A stretch of DNA of 64,000 nucleotides from Inquilinus limosus_F (lineage in GTDB: Bacteria; Pseudomonadota; Alphaproteobacteria; DSM-16000; Inquilinaceae), in NCBI RefSeq assembly GCF_051487185.1, contig NZ_JAHVDK010000003.1, positions 62,001 through 126,000 on the forward strand. The letters run 5' to 3'. Positions 34,314 through 43,679 of this stretch are shown piece by piece. The stretch's first letter is position 1, and every line of letters begins with the position of its first letter. The notes beneath the pieces were generated by a model. It ran no database searches. It was not told where the DNA came from and saw only the letters and a program-made list of their open reading frames with translations. A program made the translations under genes and the position numbers.

Positions 34314-35314
34314 GGCCGCAACAGCCCCATGATGTCCTGCACCTCGGCCAGGACCGGCGCCGCCAGCGCGGTCGCCTTCTCGCCGCCCCGGCGCAGCACC
34401 GAATCGACATGGCCTGGATCGGCCATCAGCCGGCGCATCTCGCCGCCGATCGGCGCCAGCACCGCGACCGCGATGTCGGTCAGGGCCCCCTTGAAGGTCG
34501 AGAACGGGGCGCCGCCGAACTCGGCCAGCACCGCTTCCATGCTCTTGCCGGCCAGGGCGGCGTAGATGTTGACCAGGTTCTCGGCTTCGGGCCGGGCCGC
34601 CAGGCCCGCCGGCTCGGTCGGCAGCGGCTCCGGGTCGGTCTTGGCCTTGCGGAACTTCAGCGCGATCGTGTCGGCATCATCGGTCATGTTGATGCGGCTG
34701 TAGTCGGAGCTGTCCGACTTGCTCATCTTCTTGGTGCCGTCGCGCAGGCTCATCACCCGGGTGGCGGTGCCCAGGATCTGCGGCTCCGGCAGCGGAAAGC
34801 ACTCGACCCCGTAGCGCTGGTTGAAGGACTGGGCGATGTCGCGGGTCAGCTCCAGATGCTGCTTCTGGTCCTCGCCCACCGGCACATGGGTGCCCTTGTA
34901 CAGCAGGATGTCCGCCGCCATCAGCACGGGATAGGCGAGCAGACCGTGCATCGCCGTGTCCTGCTGCTTGCCGGCCTTGTCCTTGAACTGGGTCATGCGC
35001 CGCAGCCAGCCCAGCGGGGTGACGCAGGAGAACAGCCAGGCCAGCTCGCTGTGGGCCTGCACCTGGCTCTGCGCGAACAGGATGCTGCGCTCGGGATCGA
35101 TGCCGACGGCCAGCAGCGTCGCGGTCAGCTCGCGGATATGGGCGCGCAGCTCGCCCGGCACCTGCGGCACGGTCAGCGCGTGCAGGTCGACGACGCAGTA
35201 AATGGTCTCGAACTCCGCCCCGTCCTGCAGCGCCACCCAGTTCCGCACCGCGCCGAGATAGTTGCCGAGGTGCATGTTGTGGGTGGGCTGGATGCCCGAG
35301 AAGATGCGCTTCAT
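34310..35314 (-). CDS. trpS: Tryptophanyl-tRNA synthetase
   Basis: 334 residues, a class I aminoacyl-tRNA synthetase of normal length that charges tRNA-Trp in the cytoplasm. The HIGH-like signature is THNMHLGNYLG near the N-terminus (about 11-21) and the KMSKS loop is KKMSKSD (about 200). GVECFPLPEPQI and YPVLMAADILLYKGTHVPVGEDQ are standard family segments. It lies between murJ (61 bases upstream) and the overlapping tfoX-like gene, all on the minus strand, so murJ-trpS-tfoX may be one transcript. Confidence 0.97.
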   Translation of the reverse strand: MKRIFSGIQPTHNMHLGNYLGAVRNWVALQDGAEFETIYCVVDLHALTVPQVPGELRAHIRELTATLLAVGIDPERSILFAQSQVQAHSELAWLFSCVTPLGWLRRMTQFKDKAGKQQDTAMHGLLAYPVLMAADILLYKGTHVPVGEDQKQHLELTRDIAQSFNQRYGVECFPLPEPQILGTATRVMSLRDGTKKMSKSDSSDYSRINMTDDADTIALKFRKAKTDPEPLPTEPAGLAARPEAENLVNIYAALAGKSMEAVLAEFGGAPFSTFKGALTDIAVAVLAPIGGEMRRLMADPGHVDSVLRRGGEKATALAAPVLAEVQDIMGLLRP

Positions 35315-35375
35315 GTCCGCCGGTGCCGGAGAGGGGTGGGGAGGCTCGGTTTATGGCCGGGCCCATGCCGCCGGG

Positions 35376-36911
35376 TCAACCCGCCTGATGCCCGCGGCGG
35401 CGGAACCGGGCCAGTTCGCCGCGGTCGACGGCGCCGAGCCACAGGCAGAGGGCGACGTAGAGCAGCGCACCACCGGCGATCAGCGCCGCCAGCGTCGCGC
35501 CGCCAATGGTTGTTACCTCGTGCCGGGCCAGCAGCAGCCCGGCGGCCATGCCCAGAGCCGCCAGCAGGATCCGCCCGCCGCGCCGGCGCAGCCCGGCGTC
35601 GAGCGGCAGGGCGCCGCGGCGGCGCAGCGACCAGGCCAGGAGCCCGGCATTGGTCCAGGCCGAGACGGCGGTGGCGAGGGCAATGCCGACATGGCCCAGC
35701 GGCCGCATCAGCAGGACGGCGCCCGCCACGGCCAGGACCGTGGCGGCCAGCGCGGTGCGCATCGGCGTCGCCGTGTCCTGCCGGGCGAAGCACAGGGTCG
35801 AGAACACCCGGATCAGGATGTAGGCCGGGATGCCGGCGGCATAGGCGGCGACGGCGCCGGCCACCGCCGCGGTCTCGTGCGGGCCGAAGGCGCCGCGTTC
35901 GAACAGCACCAGGATGATCGGCTGGGCCAGGAGAATCAGCCCGGCCGCGGCCGGCAGGCCCAGCAGCAGCGCGACCTCGATCGCCCGGCTCTGGGTCGCT
36001 GCCGCCGCGTCGGTCCGGCCCTCGACCAGCAGGCGGGTGAGGGTGGGCAGGAGGGCGGTGCCAAGCGCGATGCCGACGATGCCGAGCGGCAGCTGAGTCA
36101 GCCGGTCGGCGTAGTAAAGCGCGCTGACCGCGCCGGCCGGCAGGAAGCTGGCGATCAGCGTGTTCAGCACCATCTGGATCTGGGTGATGCCGGTGCCGAT
36201 CGCGCCCGGCCCCATCAGCACCACCAGGCGCCGCAGCCGCGGCCCGATCCGCGGGGGCATCAGGCGGATCGACAGGCCGTGGCGGCGGCAGGCCAGCGCC
36301 AGCCAGAGCAGCTGGACGATGCCGGACAGGGTGACGCCGATCGCCAGCGCCCGGCCGGGCGACCCGGCCAGGCGTGTGCCGAACAGCAGGGCCGCGATCA
36401 GCACCAGGTTGAACAGGATCGGCGCCGCGGCGAAGGGGGCCAGCTTCTCCTGCGCGTTCAGCACGCCCCCCAGCAGGGCCGTGATCGACATCAGCAGCAG
36501 ATAGGGGAAGGCCAGGCGGGCATAGTCCAGGGCCAGGGCCTGACGCGCCGGGTCGTCGACGAAGCCGGGGGCGATCACCGCCAGAATGCCGGGCATGGCC
36601 AGCAGCGCCAGCAGGGTGAGGGGGATCAGCACCGCCAGCATCGCCGCCAGCACCTCGCCGGCGAAGGCCAGCGCTGCTTCGCGGCCGCGCTCACCCCGCT
36701 CGGCCGCGTATTGCGGCACGAAGGTGACCATGAAGGCGCCGTCGGCGAACAGGCGCCGGGCCAGGTTCGGCAGCTTGATCGCGATCACGAAGGCGTCGGC
36801 CATCGGCCCCGCGCCCAGCAGCGAGGCGGTCAGGATATCGCGGGCGAATCCGGCGATCCGGCTGACGGCCGTCAACCCCCCGACCGTTGCCATGCCGCGC
36901 AGCAGGGACAT
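35376..36911 (-). CDS. murJ: Lipid II flippase MurJ (MviN)
   Basis: 511 residues from the ATG at 36911 (MSLLRGMATVGGLTAVSRIAGFARDILTASLLG), the standard family start. The frame is open for another 100 residues upstream but that part is non-coding. About 14 membrane helices carry the MurJ signatures ADAFVIAIKLPNLARRLFADGAFMVTFVPQYAAERG in the first two helices and the MOP-superfamily central cavity arginines. It flips the peptidoglycan precursor lipid II across the inner membrane and should be essential. The trpS gene follows 61 bases downstream. Confidence 0.95.
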   Translation of the reverse strand: MSLLRGMATVGGLTAVSRIAGFARDILTASLLGAGPMADAFVIAIKLPNLARRLFADGAFMVTFVPQYAAERGERGREAALAFAGEVLAAMLAVLIPLTLLALLAMPGILAVIAPGFVDDPARQALALDYARLAFPYLLLMSITALLGGVLNAQEKLAPFAAAPILFNLVLIAALLFGTRLAGSPGRALAIGVTLSGIVQLLWLALACRRHGLSIRLMPPRIGPRLRRLVVLMGPGAIGTGITQIQMVLNTLIASFLPAGAVSALYYADRLTQLPLGIVGIALGTALLPTLTRLLVEGRTDAAAATQSRAIEVALLLGLPAAAGLILLAQPIILVLFERGAFGPHETAAVAGAVAAYAAGIPAYILIRVFSTLCFARQDTATPMRTALAATVLAVAGAVLLMRPLGHVGIALATAVSAWTNAGLLAWSLRRRGALPLDAGLRRRGGRILLAALGMAAGLLLARHEVTTIGGATLAALIAGGALLYVALCLWLGAVDRGELARFRRRGHQAG

Positions 36912-36995
36912 GGGGCGCAGCTTTAGCCGGGTTTCGTGGCGGCGGGAAGGCCCGCCGGGGGCGGTGATTCCGGCGCCGCTTGACAGCGCAGCGGC

Positions 36996-37079
36996 ATGAA
37001 GAGAGATTACGCCAAATTGTATGAGGATTGGTTCGGCAAGGCCGACCCCAAGCAGCCACAAGGGCTTCCAGTCGCGTGA
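36996..37079 (+). pseudogene. Possible C-terminal relic of a family-3 amino-acid-binding protein (27 codons)
   Basis: A 27-codon frame with no ribosome-binding site, preceded in frame by a stop at 36981. Its product contains YAKLYEDWFGKADPK preceded in frame by RSG; this resembles the usual end of periplasmic amino-acid-binding proteins (SG...LYxxWFG). It may be what is left after a deletion of an ABC transporter gene, or chance resemblance. The comparison is from memory of the family, not from a search. Confidence 0.35.
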
Positions 37080-37092
37080 GAGGGAGGAGCAT

Positions 37093-37128
37093 ATGGATTT
37101 CCACACAGAGCTGAGGCGTCGGGCTTGA
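37093..37128 (+). CDS. Eleven-codon ORF with strong Shine-Dalgarno (possible leader peptide)
   Basis: ATG at 37093 through TGA at 37126-37128 encodes MDFHTELRRRA. The sequence AGGGAGGAG stands 4-12 bases before the ATG, the best ribosome-binding site of this area. No run of regulatory codons is seen, except three consecutive arginines at the end. It lies 238 bases before chvE. Whether it is translated is unknown. Confidence 0.25.
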   Translation: MDFHTELRRRA

Positions 37129-37365
37129 GCCACCGGCGGCAGGCTGTCCGGCGTTCCGGGAGGAGCGTGCGCGGAGGCTCGCCGCCGATCGGCGTCCCGC
37201 GGGATCGCCGTCATCGCAGTCACAGGAGGCTCGTGACCGCGGGCAGCCCGGCTGGAAGGGCCTGGGCCGCGGCGGCATCATGAGCGGCCATGCGGCAACA
37301 GCGCGTCGGACTCCCGGCGGAACGACCGGCCCGGGCGCACAACAGAACACCAGAGGGAGAAAACG

Positions 37366-38427
37366 GTGAAGCTGATCACATCCGTCACGGCGCTGGCGCT
37401 GGGGCTGTCCGCCTTCGCGCTGTCCGCACAGGCTGCCGAGAAGGGCCTCGTCGGCGTCTCGATGCCGACCAAGACCTCGGCGCGCTGGATTGCTGACGGC
37501 GACAACATGGTCAAGTCGCTTCAGGCCAAGGGCTACGAGGCCGACCTGCAATATGCCGGCGACGACATCCCGACCCAGCTGTCGCAGATCGAGAACATGG
37601 TCACCAAGGGCGCCAAGGTGCTGGTGATCGCCTCGATCGACGGCACCACGCTGTCCTCGGTGCTGCAGCAGGCGCATGACGCGGGGATCAAGGTCATCGC
37701 CTATGACCGCCTGATCCGCGACACCCCGAATGTCGACTACTACACCACCTTCGACAACTTCCAGGTCGGGGTGCTGCAGGCGACCTCGTTGGTCGACGCG
37801 CTCGGCCTCAAGGACGGCAAGGGCCCGTTCAACATCGAGCTGTTCGGCGGCTCGCCGGACGACAACAACGCCTTCTTCTTCTACGACGGCGCGATGTCGG
37901 TGCTGCAGCCCTACATCGACAGCGGCAAGCTGAAGGTGCCGAGTGGCCAGTTCGGCATGGACAAGGTCGGCATCCTGCGCTGGGACGCGGCCACCGCCCA
38001 GGCGCGCATGGACAACCTGCTGTCCGCCTACTACGGCGACAAGAAGGTCGACGCCGTGCTCTCGCCCTATGACGGCCTGTCGATGGGCATCATCGCCTCG
38101 CTGAAGGCGGTGGGCTACGGCTCGGGCGACCGGCCGCTGCCCTATGTCTCCGGCCAGGACGCCGAGGTCCCGTCGGTCAAGTCGATCCTCGCCGGCGACC
38201 AGTACTCGACCGTGTTCAAGGACACCCGCGACCTGGCCAAGGTCACGGTGGACATGATCGACGCCGTGATGTCCGGCGCCGAGCCGAAGGTCAACGACAC
38301 CAAGACCTACAACAACGGCGTCAAGGTGGTGCCGTCCTACCTGCTGACGCCGGTGCCGGTGACCAAGGACAACGTCCAGAAGGTGCTGGTCGACAGCGGC
38401 TACTACACCGCCGACCAACTGAAGTAA
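37366..38427 (+). CDS. chvE: Sugar ABC transporter substrate-binding protein (ChvE/XylF type)
   Basis: 353 residues from a GTG start with the ribosome-binding site GAGGGAG. The signal peptide spans residues 1-23 (cleavage after AQA). The mature part is a periplasmic-binding-protein type I fold: GLVGVSMPTKTSARWIADGDNMVKSLQAKGYEADLQY, then VIAYDRLIRDTPNVDYYTTFDN. In Agrobacterium, ChvE binds galactose, arabinose, xylose and glucose and also works with a virulence sensor. gguA and gguB homologues follow, so an aldose importer is secure; the preferred sugar is not, though the pentose pathway at 45-58 kb fits L-arabinose or D-galactose. Confidence 0.94.
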   Translation: MKLITSVTALALGLSAFALSAQAAEKGLVGVSMPTKTSARWIADGDNMVKSLQAKGYEADLQYAGDDIPTQLSQIENMVTKGAKVLVIASIDGTTLSSVLQQAHDAGIKVIAYDRLIRDTPNVDYYTTFDNFQVGVLQATSLVDALGLKDGKGPFNIELFGGSPDDNNAFFFYDGAMSVLQPYIDSGKLKVPSGQFGMDKVGILRWDAATAQARMDNLLSAYYGDKKVDAVLSPYDGLSMGIIASLKAVGYGSGDRPLPYVSGQDAEVPSVKSILAGDQYSTVFKDTRDLAKVTVDMIDAVMSGAEPKVNDTKTYNNGVKVVPSYLLTPVPVTKDNVQKVLVDSGYYTADQLK

Positions 38428-38440
38428 TCTGATGTGCCCC

Positions 38441-38470
38441 AGGGCCCCGCGTCTCCGGACGCGGGGCCCT
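38441..38470 (+). promoter_or_regulatory. Intercistronic hairpin between chvE and gguA
   Basis: Perfect 13-base arms (38441-38453 and 38458-38470, AGGGCCCCGCGTC and complement) around a TCCG loop, 13 bases after the chvE stop, with no T-run after it. Such stem-loops behind binding-protein genes protect the upstream mRNA and partly stop transcription, giving more binding protein than ATPase or permease. Confidence 0.7.
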
Positions 38471-38530
38471 GCCGTTGCACCTGCCGTGGTCGAGCGGCAG
38501 GTCGGCGCCCGTGGCGAGCGGAGCCCAGAG

Positions 38531-40084
<1,554 letters not shown>

Positions 40085-40096
40085 GGAAGCACGGCC

Positions 40097-41320
40097 ATGA
40101 CTACCGACACCACTGCCCTGCAGACTCGTGCGAACAGCCGGATCGGCGAGTTCCTGAAGCACAACATCCGCGAATACGCGATGCTGCTCTCGCTCGTCGC
40201 GATCATGATCATCTTCCAGGTCGCGACCGACGGCCGGCTGTTCACACCACTGAACCTCAGCAACCTGATCCAGCAGAACGCCTATGTCATCGTGCTGGCC
40301 TTCGGCATGCTGCTGGTCATCGTCAGCGGCCATATCGACCTGTCGGTCGGCTCGGTCGCCGGCTTCGTCGGCGCGGTCGGCGGCGCCCTGATGGTGTGGC
40401 AGGGCGTCGACCCCTGGCTCTCGGCCATCGCCTGCCTGGCGCTGGGCGCGGCGATCGGCTCGGTTCAGGGCTATTTCATCGCCTATCGCAAGATCCCGTC
40501 CTTCATCGTCACCCTGGCCGGGATGCTGGCCTTCCGCGGCCTGTGCATCATGGTGCTGGCCGGCGAGCGGGCCGGGCCGGTGCCGAGCGACTTCCAGAAG
40601 ATGTCCTCGGGCTTCATCGCCGAGCTGTTCGGCTCGATGCCGGAGCTGTTCTCGGGCACCGGCAAGGTCTGGATCACCACGTTGCTGATCAGCCTCGCCG
40701 TACCCCTGATCCTGGTCTGGTTCAACATCCGGAACCGGCGCAACGAGATCCAGCACGGGGTCGAGCAGGAGCCGCTGCTGTTCTTCGTGATCAAGAACGC
40801 GGCGACGGTGGTGGCCCTGGCCGGGCTCGGCTACCTGCTGGCCACCTATAACGGCCTGCCCAACATCCTGATCCTGATGGGCGTGCTGGTCGTGCTCTAC
40901 GCCTTCGTCACCACCCGCACCACCCTCGGCCGGCGCATCTATGCGGTGGGCGGCAACGAGAAGGCGGCCAAGCTGTCCGGCATCAACACCGAGAAGCTGG
41001 TCTTCCTGACCTTCGTCAACATGGGGGTGCTGGCGGCGCTGGCCGGGCTGATCACCACGGCGCGCCTGACCTCGGCGACGCCGCAGGCCGGCAACCAGTA
41101 TGAGCTTGACGCCATCGCCGCCTGCTTCATCGGCGGCGCCTCGGCCTCGGGCGGCGTCGGCAAGATCACCGGCGTGGTGATCGGCGCCTTCATCATGGGC
41201 GTGATGAACAACGGCATGTCGATCCTCGGCCTCGGCATCGACCTGCAGATGGTGATCAAGGGCTTGGTGCTGCTCGCCGCCGTGGCCTTCGACGTCTACA
41301 ACAAGAACAAGGTCGGCTGA
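40097..41320 (+). CDS. gguB: Sugar ABC transporter permease (GguB/MmsB)
   Basis: 407 residues, the normal size for the RbsC-like permeases of multiple-sugar systems. Ten to twelve hydrophobic helices are visible, including MLLVIVSGHIDLSVGSVAGFVGAV, the conserved second-helix region, and the EAA-like stretch GRRIYAVGGNEKAAKLSGINTEKL that contacts the ATPase. A large extra loop (about 160-190) is typical of this subgroup. It is the last gene of the importer operon; the IS element inserted 13 bases after its stop codon, separating the operon from the terminator at 42731-42762. Confidence 0.93.
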   Translation: MTTDTTALQTRANSRIGEFLKHNIREYAMLLSLVAIMIIFQVATDGRLFTPLNLSNLIQQNAYVIVLAFGMLLVIVSGHIDLSVGSVAGFVGAVGGALMVWQGVDPWLSAIACLALGAAIGSVQGYFIAYRKIPSFIVTLAGMLAFRGLCIMVLAGERAGPVPSDFQKMSSGFIAELFGSMPELFSGTGKVWITTLLISLAVPLILVWFNIRNRRNEIQHGVEQEPLLFFVIKNAATVVALAGLGYLLATYNGLPNILILMGVLVVLYAFVTTRTTLGRRIYAVGGNEKAAKLSGINTEKLVFLTFVNMGVLAALAGLITTARLTSATPQAGNQYELDAIAACFIGGASASGGVGKITGVVIGAFIMGVMNNGMSILGLGIDLQMVIKGLVLLAAVAFDVYNKNKVG

Positions 41321-41343
41321 GCGCCGTGTTTTAGGGCCGGGAC

Positions 41344-41750
41344 TCATAACCACCAGAGGATGGCGGCGACGAGGCGGTCGTATCGGGTGGCGAGCCGGCG
41401 GCAGTCCTTCAACCGGCAGAACATGCGTTCGATCGCGTTCCGGCCTTTGTAGAGCACGCGGCTGAAGCAGCTTTTCCAGCGCCGATTGGCCTTGGGCGGG
41501 ATGTTCGGGACGGCGTTCTGGTCCTCGATCAGGGCGCGGATGCGGTCGCTGTCATAGGCGCGGTCGGCATGCACGATGCAGCGTGGCGGCAGATCGGCGA
41601 GCAGCACCTCCGCCGCCCGGCAATCGGCGGCCTGGCCGGGCGTCAGGTGGAAGGCGAGCGGTCGGCCGCCTTCGTCGCTGACGGCGTGGAGCTTGCTGTT
41701 GCGGCCGCCCCGGCTGCTCCCGATCGCCTGGACGTGCGCCCCCCTTTTCC
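41344..41750 (-). CDS. IS5-family transposase, frame B (C-terminal DDE part)
   Basis: This frame supplies the rest of the DDE catalytic domain from near the shift site: SRGGRNSKLHAVSDEGGRPLAFHLTPGQAADCRAAEVLL, the second Asp (IVHADRAYDSD), and the third acidic residue in NAIERMFCRLKDCRRLATRYD. It is expressed only as a fusion with frame A by ribosomal frameshifting at A4G6 (41739-41748), or after an indel. Its stop codon lies inside the left inverted repeat. The domain is intact, so the element may still be active. Confidence 0.88.
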
Positions 41751-42074
41751 GCCAGCCGCCGACCGGTGCGCCTTCACATGCGTGCTGTCGATCAGCACCT
41801 CGGCCGGTGGTCCGCCCGCCGCCGCCAGCGCCTCGAACACAGAGCGCCAGACACCCTTTTCCGACCAGCGCTTGTGCCGGTTGTAGAGCGTCTTGACCGG
41901 CCCGTAGATCGCCGGCGCGTCTTTCCACCGGCAGCCCGACACCAGCACATGCACGATGCCGCTGATCACCCGGCGATCATCAACACGCGGCACCCCGCGT
42001 GGCTTGTTCGGCAGCAACGGCGAAAGCCGGCCCCACTGCTCATCGCTCAACCAAAACTCCGACGCCACAAACAC
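41643..42074 (-). CDS. IS5-family transposase, frame A (N-terminal part)
   Basis: 143 residues from a GTG with a good GGGAGG site; frame A runs past the shift point. The N-terminal DUF4096-type HTH region (FWLSDEQWGRLSPLLPNKPRGVPRVDDRRVISGIVHVLVSGCRWKDAP) and the first catalytic Asp (VLIDSTHVKAH) are here. The rest of the DDE domain is in the next frame, and the two overlap. A programmed shift at the A4G6 run near 41739-41748 would make the full protein; residues after it in this frame look meaningless (Ala/Ser/Thr-rich). Confidence 0.88.
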   Translation of the reverse strand: MFVASEFWLSDEQWGRLSPLLPNKPRGVPRVDDRRVISGIVHVLVSGCRWKDAPAIYGPVKTLYNRHKRWSEKGVWRSVFEALAAAGGPPAEVLIDSTHVKAHRSAAGGKGGRTSRRSGAAGAAATASSTPSATKAADRSPST

Positions 42075-42192
42075 CTCCCGATCAACGGGGGGGCTGAATC
42101 ACATCTCGGCGCCGCTGTGAATCCTGTTTATAGTCCCCAGCCCTAGCGCCCCATTTGTTGCCTTTGGACATACTAAAAGGCATACTGTCAGC

Positions 42193-42549
42193 ATGAAGAA
42201 GAAGGATAACCATGACGCCTATATAGCTGCCGCACCGGAGCAGTTTCGCGCCATGTTGGGCCAACTACGTGCACAGCTATCGCGGGCACTACCAGACGCC
42301 GAAGAAGTCATTAAGTACGATATGCCCGGATTTCAGATCGAAGAAATGATCATCGCGGGCTATGCTGCCTTTAGTAAACAATGCGGTCTATATGTTGACC
42401 CGGGTGCAATTGCTGCTCATGCCGACGAGATCGTTTCTTTGAAACTCAAGGCAACCAAGACCGGAGTTACGTTCTCGTTGAGTAACCATATCACTGATGA
42501 ACTAGTTGAGAAATTGGCAGTTAGTTCGCGCAGCAAAAAGGGGGTTTAG
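42193..42549 (+). CDS. DUF1801 (YdhG-like) domain protein
   Basis: 118 residues. HDAYIAAAPEQFRAMLGQLRAQLSRALPDAEEVIKYDMPGFQIEEMIIAGYAAFSKQCGLYV matches the DUF1801/YdhG fold, related to frataxin-like small proteins of unknown function, with the usual SLKLKATKTGVTFSL end. The gene is distinctly AT-richer than its surroundings (near 50% GC, lysine AAG/AAA and TTT/TAT codons), unlike the core genes. It stands between the IS element and a third terminal-repeat-like sequence, so horizontal arrival is likely. Confidence 0.82.
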   Translation: MKKKDNHDAYIAAAPEQFRAMLGQLRAQLSRALPDAEEVIKYDMPGFQIEEMIIAGYAAFSKQCGLYVDPGAIAAHADEIVSLKLKATKTGVTFSLSNHITDELVEKLAVSSRSKKGV

Positions 42550-42730
42550 CGACTGTCTTCGGCAACCCAAAGTTCGGTTTACAAACCGGCGCGAACTTGT
42601 AGCGAGGTCATTTGGACTTGAAGCGTTCGGCCAAAGCGGACATTAGATAATCACATTTCGAATGCAGCTTGGGCTCATTGCCGTCATTCGATACTATCGG
42701 AATTAATGAGTCCTGACCCTAGTCTGAAGG
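42550..42730. other. AT-richer non-coding stretch ending with an IS-type terminal repeat
   Basis: No reading frame with coding character is seen. Near its right end, ATTAATGAGTCCTGACCC (42702-42719), followed by TAG, is the complement of a sequence very like the IS left end (GGGTCAGGACTCATTAAT against GGGCCGGGACTCATAACC, 13 of 18 identical and 12 of the first 14). A solo end of a related element is the simplest reading. Base composition returns to genomic average right after it. Confidence 0.55.
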
Positions 42731-42762
42731 CGGGCGCCCGGGGCTCCGGCGCCCGTTTTTTT
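42731..42762 (+). terminator. Intrinsic terminator, probably the original end of the gguB operon
   Basis: CGGGCGCC (42731-42738) pairs with GGCGCCCG (42748-42755) around a nine-base loop, followed by seven Ts (42756-42762). Composition is typical of the core genome. It lies 1.4 kb past gguB, with the IS and the DUF1801 gene in between, so the insertion appears to have displaced it. Confidence 0.8.
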
Positions 42763-42776
42763 GGATCTCTTCTTTT

Positions 42777-42856
42777 CTGTCATGCCCGGGCTTGACCCGG
42801 GCATCCAGAGAGCGTCGACATCTTCTGGATTGCCGGGTCAAGCCCGGCAATGACAG
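42777..42856. repeat. 80-bp palindromic dispersed repeat, copy 2
   Basis: Same unit as 33878-33957 (76 of 80 positions identical), again bounded by CTGTCAT and ATGACAG. It too lies between convergent transcription units (the terminator of the rightward unit and the end of thiD). Confidence 0.9.
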
Positions 42857-42878
42857 AGAAGGAGGCCTTTCGCAGCCA

Positions 42879-43679
42879 TCACCCCCACCAGCGATGGAAA
42901 TGGTGCAGGGGTCCGTGGCCGCCGCCGACCGACAGCCGGTCGGCCGCGGACAGCGATGCGGTCAGGTAGGCCTTCGCCTCGCGCACAGCCGTCTCCAGGT
43001 CCGGCCGCTGTGGCAGGAAAGCCGCAATGGCGGAGGACAGGGTGCAGCCGGTGCCGTGGGTGTTGCGGGTGGCGATCCGCGGCGCCGACAGGGTGACGGC
43101 GCCATCCGTGGTCAGCAGCAGGTCGGGGCTCTCGGCATCAGCCAGATGACCGCCCTTCAGCAGCACCGCGCGGGGGCCGAGCGCCAGCAGCGCCGCCGCG
43201 ATCTCCGGCATCTCGGCCCGGCTCTGCGCCTCGGGGCGGCCCAGCAGGTCGGCGGCTTCCGGCAGGTTCGGGGTGATCACCGTGGCCAGCGGCAGCAGTT
43301 CCTCGCGCAGCGCCGCCACCGCGTCACGGTCGAGAAGCCGATCGCCACTCTTCGCCACCATCACCGGGTCGACCACCACCCGGGTCAGCCCGTGCCGGCG
43401 CAGCGCGTCCGCCACCGCGCGCGTGATCTCGGCGGTCGCCAGCATGCCGATCTTGACCGCGTCGATCCGGACATCGGCGAGCAGACAGTCGATCTGCCGG
43501 GCGACGAAGGCCGGCGGCACCAGCTCCACCGCCTGCACGCCGCGGGTGTTCTGGGCGACGAGGGCGGTGATCACCGAGCAGCCATAGGCGCCGAGCGCCG
43601 AGAAGGTCTTCAGATCGGCCTGGATGCCGGCGCCGGCGGACGGGTCGGTGCCGGCGATGGTCAGCACATTCGGGATCAT
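42879..43679 (-). CDS. thiD: Hydroxymethylpyrimidine/phosphomethylpyrimidine kinase
   Basis: 266 residues, normal length. Phosphorylates HMP and HMP-P in thiamine biosynthesis. The ribokinase-like fold begins VLTIAGTDPSAGAGIQADLKTFSALGAYGCSVITALVAQNT, which is diagnostic for ThiD, and ends with the anion-hole motif RNTHGTGCTLSSAIAAFL, where GTGC and the aspartate/cysteine region bind phosphate. The ATG overlaps the thiE stop by four bases, so the genes form a coupled thiE-thiD operon under the TPP riboswitch upstream of thiE. Confidence 0.95.
   Translation of the reverse strand: MIPNVLTIAGTDPSAGAGIQADLKTFSALGAYGCSVITALVAQNTRGVQAVELVPPAFVARQIDCLLADVRIDAVKIGMLATAEITRAVADALRRHGLTRVVVDPVMVAKSGDRLLDRDAVAALREELLPLATVITPNLPEAADLLGRPEAQSRAEMPEIAAALLALGPRAVLLKGGHLADAESPDLLLTTDGAVTLSAPRIATRNTHGTGCTLSSAIAAFLPQRPDLETAVREAKAYLTASLSAADRLSVGGGHGPLHHFHRWWG

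Larger units (their letters stand above)
36912..37365. other. 454-bp gap between murJ and chvE
   Basis: The gap holds two short reading frames described separately (36996-37079 and 37093-37128). The rest, about 37130-37350, is GC-rich with no clear coding frame. A rightward promoter for the sugar operon must lie here, but I cannot fix its boxes. TTGACA at 36980-36985 is the only good -35 match, with no clear -10. Confidence 0.5.
41334..42143 (-). mobile_element. IS5-family insertion sequence (IS427-like), 810 bp
   Basis: The element is bounded by imperfect inverted repeats: GGGCCGGGACTCATAACC at the left (41334-41351) and, read from the right end, GGGCTGGGGACTATAAAC (42143 leftward). TA flanks both ends (41332-41333 and 42144-42145), consistent with a 2-base target duplication. 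Inside are two overlapping transposase frames on the minus strand joined by an A4G6 slippery run. It lies 13 bases past the gguB stop codon. Length, the two-frame layout and the TA duplication fit IS427. Confidence 0.85.

Noticed and set aside
42855..42878. Coding extension of thiD past its stop
   Set aside because: The stop codon is clear and the rest is the palindromic repeat boundary.
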